Assembly (NCBI GenBank): GCA_038211475.1
Contig: JBBQVN010000032.1
Location: 1-30,772 of the forward strand
Reading direction: 5' to 3'
DNA: 30,772 nucleotides
From: JANYBT01 sp038211475
GTDB lineage: Bacteria > Acidobacteriota > Terriglobia > Terriglobales > Acidobacteriaceae
A model generated the notes under the pieces. That model made no database searches. It saw nothing but the letters and a program-made list of their open reading frames with translations, and was not told the origin of the DNA. Shown one piece after another: positions 15,814 through 22,790 of this stretch (position 1 is the stretch's first letter; the number at the start of each line of letters is the position of its first letter). A program made the translations under genes and the position numbers.

Positions 15814-16413
15814 TTACGGGGTCTTCATGTCCAAACTCCGCCACAAATACCAGCACGCGATGCTGCGATAGGGAGCCCAACTCTTCGCTATCTTGTGCAT
15901 CGTCTTCGGATCGGGAAGTTTCCGCTTGCGGTAGTGCTTTTTGATGGCCACGCGGATACCGTAGTCGCCGGTGGGCAGCACATCCGGGCGCCGCAGTGGG
16001 AACATCAGGAACATATGCGCGGTCCACACTCCGATCCCTTTGACCTGTGTGAGGTGCTCGATCACATCGTCATCCGAAAGCTCGCCCAGTTGCTCAAACG
16101 TCAGCAGACCTGCCTGAGTCTTGGCAGCGAGATCGCGCAAGTAGGAAGATTTCTGTTTTGACAGACCGACCCCGCGCAACTGCTGGTCGGTAAGTTTCAA
16201 AATGCCTTCGGGAGTCAGCGGTCTTCCCGCTAACTCCGCAAAGCGGTTGAAGATGGTCATCGCCGCTGTCCCGTTGAGCTGCTGATAGACGATCGACTCC
16301 GCGAGCGCGGGAAATGTCGGCTCGCCAAACTCCATGCGGCAAGGGCCTACGCGCTCAATGATGGAGCGCATCACCGGGTCAGACTGCTTAAGATGCCGCA
16401 CCGCTTGGCGCAT
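15814..16413 (-). CDS. DNA-3-methyladenine glycosylase II-like HhH-GPD protein (AlkA type)
   Basis: A 199-residue base-excision repair glycosylase that removes alkylated bases from DNA. The helix-hairpin-helix LTQVKGIGVWTAHMFLMF is followed, at the usual distance, by the catalytic Asp150 in VLPTGDYGI. The N-terminal SIVYQQLNGTAAMTIFNRF helix is typical. It lacks a Cys4 iron-sulfur loop, which fits AlkA rather than Nth/MutY, and lacks the extra N-terminal domain of E. coli AlkA, which is common for bacterial short forms. It stands 60 bp downstream of the LeuA-like gene on the same strand. Confidence 0.9.
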   Translation of the reverse strand: MRQAVRHLKQSDPVMRSIIERVGPCRMEFGEPTFPALAESIVYQQLNGTAAMTIFNRFAELAGRPLTPEGILKLTDQQLRGVGLSKQKSSYLRDLAAKTQAGLLTFEQLGELSDDDVIEHLTQVKGIGVWTAHMFLMFPLRRPDVLPTGDYGIRVAIKKHYRKRKLPDPKTMHKIAKSWAPYRSIACWYLWRSLDMKTP

Positions 16414-16473
16414 AAGGGAAGCCTCGACGAACCCGGGCCGGGCCTAGAGTTTTTCAATTACAAATCAGAATTT

Positions 16474-17712
16474 CTAAGCTTCTACCCGCACACAACCCAT
16501 AATTTCTTCGTTGCTTAGGACATGGTCGGATTGTTTGGCGAGACTGAAAATTCGGTCCACCAGTTCGTCGGTGATGGTGAACCCGTGGCGTTCCAGCCAG
16601 AAATGAACGTTCGACTTGCCGCTCATGGGGCCAATGTCAATCACTTGCTCCAGTCCGAAAACATGCGAGGGCACGCCGGAATAAACGGTATTCGCCAGAA
16701 TGATGTCGTTCTTGCGATAGGCTTTAATGACCGCTGCGGCATGGACCCCAGTTGCGGTACGGAACGCATCCTCTCCGACCACTGGATAATTCGCGGGGAT
16801 GGGCACCCCCGTGGCGCGGGATACTGCCTCGCAATATTGCTTAAGCTTGGTCAAGTCCTGACCAATCCACGGCGCAATGCCCATCAGCTTCAGATTGACC
16901 AGCATCTGGTCCATCTGCGTATTCCCAACGCGTTCCCCAATGCCGATTCCGGTAGCGTGCACGCAATCCGCGCCTGCCACCAGCGCTGCCATGGCGTTCG
17001 CGATGGCCAAGCCCCGATCGCAGTGGCCGTGCCAGTCCACGCGAATCTTTTCGCCGGAGGGCTTCACCACTTCGTCCAAAATGAACCGCACCAACGCGAC
17101 AGTACCCATGGGAGTAGCATGCCCCGCAGTATCGCAAATCACAATGGCTCTCGCGCCGCAATTAATCGCTGCAGTGTAGAGGCGCTTCACCATCGCTGGG
17201 TCGCAGCGCGTCGTGTCTTCGGTCACGTACATCACGTCCAGACCGAGCGACACCGCATACTTCACCGCTTTCTCAGTGGTTTGCAGCAAGAAGTCGTCCG
17301 TCCAACCCTCGGTGTAACGCCGAATCGGACTTGACCCCAGAAACGTCGCCGCTTCAATCCTCAGGCCCGTCTTTTGGACAATCTCAGCGATCGGGCGGAT
17401 ATCGTTCTCGTGGGTGCGGGCGGCACAGTTGGCTTGGATATTCATTCGGTGCGAAACAATTTCCTGAGCCAGCGCCGCAACGTGTTCGATGGCCCGCGGT
17501 CCCGCTCCCGGCAATCCCAAGTCGAGCGCATTGATCCCGAGGGACTCCATCAGGTGCAGGATTTCGATTTTCTCGTGGATGGAAGGGTCGCGAACCGAAG
17601 GGGATTGCAGTCCGTCGCGCAGAGTCTCATCGTTAAGCAGCACGCGCTTGGCGGGCCGTTGCGATGCAGGGCCGAGCTGGTTCCAGTCGTAAATGAGATC
17701 GGCTACGTTCAC
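16474..17712 (-). CDS. LeuA/homocitrate-synthase-like acyltransferase (HMGL-like domain)
   Basis: A 412-residue member of the DRE-TIM family that condenses acetyl-CoA with a 2-oxo acid. LNDETLRDGLQSPSV carries the catalytic Arg32 and metal-binding Asp33. DWHGHCDRGLAIANAM carries the metal ligands His228 and His230. GIGERVGNTQMDQMLVNLKLMG is the family signature 2. It has no C-terminal leucine-binding regulatory domain, so it resembles homocitrate, citramalate or short LeuA-type synthases. The WHGHCDRG motif differs from the usual HCHNDLG, and the substrate cannot be assigned. GTG 17712 lies 5 bp after the stop of the small Cys-rich gene, so the two are co-transcribed. Confidence 0.85.
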   Translation of the reverse strand: MNVADLIYDWNQLGPASQRPAKRVLLNDETLRDGLQSPSVRDPSIHEKIEILHLMESLGINALDLGLPGAGPRAIEHVAALAQEIVSHRMNIQANCAARTHENDIRPIAEIVQKTGLRIEAATFLGSSPIRRYTEGWTDDFLLQTTEKAVKYAVSLGLDVMYVTEDTTRCDPAMVKRLYTAAINCGARAIVICDTAGHATPMGTVALVRFILDEVVKPSGEKIRVDWHGHCDRGLAIANAMAALVAGADCVHATGIGIGERVGNTQMDQMLVNLKLMGIAPWIGQDLTKLKQYCEAVSRATGVPIPANYPVVGEDAFRTATGVHAAAVIKAYRKNDIILANTVYSGVPSHVFGLEQVIDIGPMSGKSNVHFWLERHGFTITDELVDRIFSLAKQSDHVLSNEEIMGCVRVEA

Positions 17713-17717
17713 GATTC

Positions 17718-18074
17718 CTACTTGGTGTCTTTCGGATTTTCCTTGGGAACGATGGTCAGCCCGAAAATCGAAATCTGGCCGCGTCCTGCCACGTTGCCCG
17801 AATCTTTATCGTTGGGGTTGGGAAGATAGAGCACCCGGCAGTTTTCACAACGGTAAACCTGCGCGCTCGGCCCCCAAGTTGTTGCGATGTCGCCACACTC
17901 TTGTTCCGCCGCGTCATCGGCGTAGAACCAGTGCTTCAAGTGCCCACCGCAAATCTTCCCCTTGGCGTCCTTTTCGTTGCACGACCGCTGTCCCAGCTTC
18001 TTGATCTTTACTTTGTGATGGGGAAGTTGGGGAGCGCTGAGTGCTGGTTCCACCTGATCTTCAATCGCTGCCAC
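17718..18074 (-). CDS. Small Cys-rich (probable zinc-binding) hypothetical protein
   Basis: A 118-residue soluble protein with four spaced cysteines: SCNEKDAKGKIC followed by ECG and CENC. These could bind one zinc or iron atom. GTG 18074 follows AGGAG at a good distance. It ends 5 bp before the LeuA-like gene and very likely shares its transcript. I do not recognise the family, and a partner or regulatory role for the synthase is only a guess. Confidence 0.7.
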   Translation of the reverse strand: MAAIEDQVEPALSAPQLPHHKVKIKKLGQRSCNEKDAKGKICGGHLKHWFYADDAAEQECGDIATTWGPSAQVYRCENCRVLYLPNPNDKDSGNVAGRGQISIFGLTIVPKENPKDTK

Positions 18075-18203
18075 GGATGGTTCTCCTGTCTAGCCGGACT
18101 ATCGTCCCGCCCCTGCCTGTGCAGCGCCCATTGTATCGAAGCTCCCAAACGGATTCCACTGGCTAAAAACCCATGATCTAAAATCCACGAACTAGAAGTC
18201 TAT

Positions 18204-18974
18204 CTAGAAACCCATGATGTTGTAGCCGCAATCCACGTAGATGACCTCGCCCGTAATGCCCGAGCTCGCGTCTGAGGCCAGGAATACTCCGGTCGAACCC
18301 ACTTCGCTGACTTCGATGTTGCGCTGCAGCGGCGCCCGCTCCGCGTGAGACCGCATCATGTCTCCGAGGCCGGCGATGCCGCGGGCGGCCAGCGTCTTCA
18401 CCGGTCCGGCAGAAATCGCGTTCACTCGAATTTTCTTTCGCCCCAGATCGTGCGCCAGGTATCGCACGGTGCACTCCAACGCCGCCTTGGCTACGCCCAT
18501 CACGTTGTAGTGCGGCACGACCTTCTCCGCGCCGTAATACGTCATCGTAATAATGCTGCCGCCGTCTTCCATCAGCGGCGCTGCGCCTTTAGCCACCGCC
18601 ACCAGCGAATACGCGCTCACATCGAGCGCCACCCGGAAGCCCTCGCGCGTGGTGTTGACGAAGTCTCCCTTCAGTTCTTCCGCCGGAGCATAGGCCACGC
18701 TGTGCACCACTGCGTGCAACTTTCCGAAACGCTCCTTGAGCTGATCAAACAGCCGCGCCACCTCTTCGTCGCGCGAAACGTCGCACATGAAAGCTTCCGC
18801 GCCCGGCAGCGACAGAATCAGGTCTTTCGCCTCCTGCTCCAAGCGCTCATTCTGATACGTAATGGCCAGCTTCACGCCAGCCTGATGCAATCCCTGCGCG
18901 ATTGCCCATGCGATCGAGCGTTTATTGGCCACGCCAAATACCACCGCGTTACGGCCTTGAAGATCCTGGAACAC
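18204..18974 (-). CDS. fabI: Enoyl-[acyl-carrier-protein] reductase (NADH)
   Basis: FabI performs the last reduction in each round of fatty-acid elongation. The protein is a short-chain dehydrogenase relative with the cofactor loop GVANKRSIAWAIA and the active-site stretch TYYGAEKVVPHYNVMGVAKA. The frame is open to 19013, but the GTG at 18974 is preceded by GGAGGA four bases away. With that start the active-site residues become Tyr146, Tyr156 and Lys163, exactly the numbering of the E. coli enzyme, which settles the choice. Length 256 residues. The MFS gene stop lies just upstream (46 bp), so the two may be co-transcribed. Triclosan and isoniazid-type inhibitors target this family. Confidence 0.95.
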   Translation of the reverse strand: MFQDLQGRNAVVFGVANKRSIAWAIAQGLHQAGVKLAITYQNERLEQEAKDLILSLPGAEAFMCDVSRDEEVARLFDQLKERFGKLHAVVHSVAYAPAEELKGDFVNTTREGFRVALDVSAYSLVAVAKGAAPLMEDGGSIITMTYYGAEKVVPHYNVMGVAKAALECTVRYLAHDLGRKKIRVNAISAGPVKTLAARGIAGLGDMMRSHAERAPLQRNIEVSEVGSTGVFLASDASSGITGEVIYVDCGYNIMGF

Positions 18975-18977
18975 GAT

Positions 18978-18983
18978 TCCTCC
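18978..18983 (-). promoter_or_regulatory. Ribosome-binding site that fixes the fabI GTG start
   Basis: Minus-strand GGAGGA with a 3-4-nt spacer before GTG 18974. It lies inside the longer open frame and shows that the upstream codons are leader, not protein. Confidence 0.75.
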
Positions 18984-19019
18984 TCGAAGTAATGGCGACT
19001 CAAAGAATAGCAAACCTGC

Positions 19020-20267
19020 TCACTCGTCCGCCGTTTTCTGTAACCATCCCGTCGTGGGCCAGCAAGCGCTCACCAATGCCACCAGATACACCCCAGCCAA
19101 AATGGCAAACGCCTGCGCCAGTCCCAACCGGTGCGCCACGTTTCCCACGGTCAGGCCCAAGACCACTTGCAGTCCGCTGCCAAACAAGTTGAAGATATTT
19201 TGCACTCGTCCCATCAAGTGCTTGGGAACTTGCTCCATCAAGCCGGTGTTCATTGCGATGCCGCTGACTCCCCGCGCTGACCCCATCAGCCCGTAAGCCG
19301 CCACCGCGGCCGTCACCCACCGCATGTAAGGCGAGATCAGGGAGCCCAAAGCCAGCGCGCCCATGGAAACCGCAATGGCTCCCCTGGGACCCAGCTTCTT
19401 GATGACTTGCGGCGCGTAAAGAGCACTGAGGAATGCTCCCACTCCCCAACCCATGTTGAGCCAGCCATAACCTTTAGCTCCGGCGTGAAGCACGTTGTCG
19501 CTCAAGGATGGAGTCACCACATATCCGGTCAACATCGCGCCCAGGAAAAGTGCCCAACTGGATCCCAACAGCGCCACCCGCGGATGCTGCCGCACGAAAT
19601 TGACCCCGTCCTTCATTTCGCGGACGAACCGCCCAACTGCGCTTTCCACGGCCGCCAGATCATGCTTCAGTTCATCCGGGCGCGGCACCGCATGGTGCCC
19701 TTTTCGCACCGCGAAGTAGCATAGAAATGACAGCACATAGGTCGAGACGTCAATCAGCAACACGCCCCCAAGCCCAATGTGCTCATAAGTGAAGCCCACA
19801 ATGGCGCCGGCAATCAGCCATCCTCCTTGCACCCCGGCCAGCAGAAACGTATTGGCTTGGATGTACTCGTCGTTAGGAGTTAGTTCCTGAATCAGAGCCG
19901 TCACTGCCGGCCAGAACATCCAGAAACCAGCCGAGACCAGCATGACCATCACGTAGAGTTGCCAGAGTTGGGTGCGTCCCTGCAGAGCCAGTACCGCCAC
20001 CGCCAGAATGACCAGTGCCCGCCCGGCATCCAGCCACATAACCAGACGCCGCCGGTCCTCGCGGTCAATGATCACACCGGTGAAGGGGAGCATCAGCATT
20101 GCGGGCAAGGTCTGGGCCAGGGTCAGGTAGCCCAACGACACTTCTGAATGGGTGGTCTGCAGGATGTGCCACGCCACCCCTGCGGCATTCATCCCGCTAC
20201 CGAGCATGGAAATGACGTTGGCCAGGAATACATACCGCAAGCCGCGGCGTTGCAGGATGGCCCACAT
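19020..20267 (-). CDS. MFS transporter, EntS/MFS_3-like exporter
   Basis: A 415-residue integral membrane protein with about 12 hydrophobic segments in two halves. The loop between segments 2 and 3 has the MFS pattern GVIIDREDRRRLVMW. The central cytoplasmic stretch (KGHHAVPRPDELKHDLAAVESAVGRFVREMKDG) is typical of the MFS_3/EntS group, which exports siderophores or small molecules. The frame is open to 20519, but the extra 84 residues are unlike any transporter N terminus. ATG 20267 (MWAILQRRGLRYVFLANVISMLG) has a GGAG upstream and is the better start. The cargo is unknown. fabI follows 45 bp downstream. Confidence 0.88.
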   Translation of the reverse strand: MWAILQRRGLRYVFLANVISMLGSGMNAAGVAWHILQTTHSEVSLGYLTLAQTLPAMLMLPFTGVIIDREDRRRLVMWLDAGRALVILAVAVLALQGRTQLWQLYVMVMLVSAGFWMFWPAVTALIQELTPNDEYIQANTFLLAGVQGGWLIAGAIVGFTYEHIGLGGVLLIDVSTYVLSFLCYFAVRKGHHAVPRPDELKHDLAAVESAVGRFVREMKDGVNFVRQHPRVALLGSSWALFLGAMLTGYVVTPSLSDNVLHAGAKGYGWLNMGWGVGAFLSALYAPQVIKKLGPRGAIAVSMGALALGSLISPYMRWVTAAVAAYGLMGSARGVSGIAMNTGLMEQVPKHLMGRVQNIFNLFGSGLQVVLGLTVGNVAHRLGLAQAFAILAGVYLVALVSACWPTTGWLQKTADE

Positions 20268-20392
20268 GTCTCCATGGTAGCAACCTGCTGAGATGGCGCG
20301 GCGGGAGAGCGTGGTGGATGGACAAGTGGAAGACGTAACGTGGAAGACGACAAGTGGGATTGGGGTCGGTTGGAGAACCGGAGCAAAGAGTG

Positions 20393-20433
20393 CGGGAGCC
20401 CAGTGAGGGGGTGACCTCGGGCTCCCGACTTTT
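20393..20433 (+). terminator. Orphan terminator-like hairpin
   Basis: CGGGAGCCC (20393-20401) and GGGCTCCCG (20419-20427) form a perfect 9-bp stem, followed on the plus strand by ACTTTTATT. No plus-strand gene ends here; the nearest one is more than 12 kb upstream. It may end a short unannotated RNA, or be a plain inverted repeat. Confidence 0.45.
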
Positions 20434-20637
20434 ATTACTATCTGGCGGAACTGATTAAGCGCTTCCCCCGTCGCTTTGCCAGACAGTAGATGCCTCCATG
20501 TTAGCAAGTTGTGCCCCAAACTCCCTTGGGTACGAAGAAGGTGTTGCAGAAATCTCCTAAATGCCTGATGCTGTAGGGCATATCAAGCAGCTCGTGAAAC
20601 TTGCCTTGCCAACGCAGGGGGCTTCCAACATAGGCGT

Positions 20638-20679
20638 CACTATCGGAATTGATAGTGCTCGCTATCCGAACTGATAGCG
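20638..20679. promoter_or_regulatory. Two palindromes 22 bp apart, putative double operator
   Basis: CACTATCGGAATTGATAGTG (20638-20657) and CGCTATCCGAACTGATAGCG (20660-20679) are each inverted repeats with 7-bp arms. They share the core CTATC-N6-GATAG and are offset by 22 bp, about two helical turns. The second ends 42 bp before the ATG of the FHA-type activator, a typical place for repressor binding. The binding protein is unknown. Confidence 0.65.
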
Positions 20680-20721
20680 AAGCCACGAAATGCAGCCCAT
20701 TTTCGAGGGCCTGGAATAAGA

Positions 20722-22704
20722 ATGGACAAGGTCAGGGAGGCAGCAGTGGAACCGTGTTTGTGGCTAATGAAGAATGGTCGCCCGGAAAAGTCCTGGGAGC
20801 TTGAGGAGGGAATTGCGCTGATGGTTGGGCGCAATCCAGCGAGCGCAATCTCGATCTCCGACCCGTCGGTCTCAAAGCAGCACTGCACTCTTCTTCGCGA
20901 GGGCGGCACCGTGATGATTCGCGACCTGGGAAGCCGCAACGGTACGCTGGTTAATGACAGTGTAGTCGGCGAAAAGCAGCTGGAGAACGGAGATCGCATT
21001 GCAGTTGGCGACACCCTTTTCTTGTTCCGGAGCCAGGAAGACGATTTTGAGCTTCCCGCCGGCGACGTCGTCTTTGACGAGACTTCCGCCTCGCAGCCCA
21101 CCGTGCTTCTGCGTCCTAAGGACGCGATGTATTTGCAACCCGCCAAGCTTCTCGGCAGCCTGGCCACGTCTGAGCCCTTAGCTCGCAATCTCAACGCTCT
21201 GCTGACCATCAGCCGCGTGGTTGCTTCGGAGCGCAATCTGGAAAGATTGCAGCGGCGCATCCTGCACGCCACTTTTGAAGTGTGTCCCGCAGCCGAACGA
21301 GGCGCAATTTTGCTGGATCCACGAGGAGGCGAAAAATTCCGCTCCATTTGTTGCGAACCCAAAGAGGAGGTAGTGCACGTCAGCAGCACCATCACTCGCC
21401 AAGTGATGGGGGATGGCATGGCGGTGCTGGGCTCCGATATTCCCCACACTGCGGGCTTGAGCGCGGTGGAAAGCTTGATTGCCGCCAAGGTCCACTCCTT
21501 CCTGTGCGTGCCTTTGCCCTCGGCGTTCGATCGTGTGATTGGATGTATTTATCTGGTGACCACCAACCACAACAGCGTCTTTCAGAAGGATGACCTGGAG
21601 ATGGTTTCGGCTATCGCCTGTCTGTCTGCGTCCGCACTAGAGAATGCGCAGCGACTGGCGTGGCTTGAGCAGGAAAACGAGCGCCTCGCCGCTGAGCTGG
21701 GCACTGAACATCACCTTACCGGCGATGCCGAAAACATGGGGCTGGTGGGTCAGAGTCCATCCATCAAGAACGTTCGCAAAATTCTGAAGAAGGTGGCGCC
21801 CTCCAATGCCACGGTTTTAATCACCGGGGAGAGTGGTACTGGCAAGGAGTTGGCGGCGCGGGCCATTCACCAGCACAGCGACCGCAAAGACAAACCCTTT
21901 GTTGCCATTAACTGTGCCGCCCTCGCCAGAGATCTGCTGGAATCGGAATTGTTTGGCCACGAGAAAGGCTCTTTCACCGGTGCGGTGGGGCAAAAGAAGG
22001 GGAAGCTTGAGGTCGCTGACGGAGGCGTGCTCTTTCTGGATGAAATCGGGGAAATGCCGATGGAATTGCAGGTCAAACTCCTTCGCGTGCTTGCCGAACG
22101 CGAGTTTGAACGGGTGGGAGGCACCAAGCGAATTTATGTGGACATTCGCCTGGTGGCCGCCACCAATCGCAACCTTGAGGAAGAAATCGAAGAGGGCCGC
22201 TTTCGCCAAGATCTGTACTTCCGCCTGAATGTCGTTTCGATGGTCATGCCGCCGCTGCGCGACCGCGAGATGGATATTCCCATGCTCGCCCAGCACTTCG
22301 TAGATCGCTACACTCAGCGTGGCGGAATGAAGCCCAGGACCATTTCCCTGGAAGCCTTAGCTTGCTTGCGAAATTATGACTGGCCCGGCAACGTCCGCGA
22401 ACTTGAAAACGCCATGGAGCGGGCCGTGGTCATGGGCTCCTCTGATGTCATCCTGCCCGAGGACTTGCCCGAATCCCTACTGGAGCGGGCACCTGCCGCC
22501 GAGACCGCCGGCGATGCCCGTTACCACAAAGGAGTGCGGGACCTGAAGCGGAAGCTGGTCTCGGACGCGCTGGAGGAAGCCAACGGCAACGTCGTGGAAG
22601 CCGCCAAGAAACTGGGTGTACACGCCAACAACCTGCACCGCTTGATTCGCAATTTGGGCCTGCGCAACAAAGACAACGGCAAGTTCAAAGCCGCCCGAGG
22701 CTGA
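20722..22704 (+). CDS. Sigma-54-dependent activator with FHA and GAF sensor domains
   Basis: A 660-residue bacterial enhancer-binding protein. Residues about 12-103 are an FHA phosphothreonine-binding domain (MVGRNPASAISISDPSVSKQHC, DLGSRNGTLVN). Residues about 150-312 are a GAF-like domain (AERGAILLD, FLCVPLPS). A short coiled coil follows at about 305-327. The AAA+ domain spans about 342-575 with Walker A GESGTGKE (369-376), the sigma-54 contact loop GSFTGA (416-421, a variant of GAFTGA), Walker B GGVLFLDE (434-441) and the arginine-finger region. A Fis-type HTH lies at about 605-645 (NVVEAAKKLGVHANNLHRLIRNLGL). No receiver domain is present, so the input is probably Ser/Thr-kinase signalling through FHA. 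ATG 20722 has a modest GGAATAAG site. The target promoters are not identified. Confidence 0.93.
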   Translation: MDKVREAAVEPCLWLMKNGRPEKSWELEEGIALMVGRNPASAISISDPSVSKQHCTLLREGGTVMIRDLGSRNGTLVNDSVVGEKQLENGDRIAVGDTLFLFRSQEDDFELPAGDVVFDETSASQPTVLLRPKDAMYLQPAKLLGSLATSEPLARNLNALLTISRVVASERNLERLQRRILHATFEVCPAAERGAILLDPRGGEKFRSICCEPKEEVVHVSSTITRQVMGDGMAVLGSDIPHTAGLSAVESLIAAKVHSFLCVPLPSAFDRVIGCIYLVTTNHNSVFQKDDLEMVSAIACLSASALENAQRLAWLEQENERLAAELGTEHHLTGDAENMGLVGQSPSIKNVRKILKKVAPSNATVLITGESGTGKELAARAIHQHSDRKDKPFVAINCAALARDLLESELFGHEKGSFTGAVGQKKGKLEVADGGVLFLDEIGEMPMELQVKLLRVLAEREFERVGGTKRIYVDIRLVAATNRNLEEEIEEGRFRQDLYFRLNVVSMVMPPLRDREMDIPMLAQHFVDRYTQRGGMKPRTISLEALACLRNYDWPGNVRELENAMERAVVMGSSDVILPEDLPESLLERAPAAETAGDARYHKGVRDLKRKLVSDALEEANGNVVEAAKKLGVHANNLHRLIRNLGLRNKDNGKFKAARG

Positions 22705-22790
22705 GTGGCAACTCTCCTCGCTTCTGTCACCATTCGCCTGAACCTGCATCCGGCTCCGTCCAATAGTAAGGCGGTGCCGGAAATCTCGGC

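Larger units (their letters stand above)
20268..20721. other. Divergent intergenic region between MFS exporter and FHA activator genes
   Basis: A 454-bp gap. It contains a 14-bp-period duplication of GTGGAAGACG (20326-20335 and 20340-20349), a strong terminator-like hairpin at 20393-20433 that belongs to no visible gene, and two tandem palindromes at 20638-20679. A 61-codon minus-strand frame at 20501-20686 is not convincing. Confidence 0.7.

Noticed and set aside
15550..16161. Open frame encoding 42-residue repeats over the 126-bp array
   Set aside because: The frame is open only because the period is divisible by three; it runs antisense into the AlkA-like gene and has no ribosome-binding site.
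19020..20519. MFS protein with an 84-residue N-terminal extension
   Set aside because: The extension is low in hydrophobic structure and crosses the noncoding spacer; ATG 20267 has its own ribosome-binding site and a normal transporter N terminus.
20501..20686. 61-codon minus-strand frame in the divergent spacer
   Set aside because: It crosses the twin palindromes, lacks a ribosome-binding site and resembles no family.
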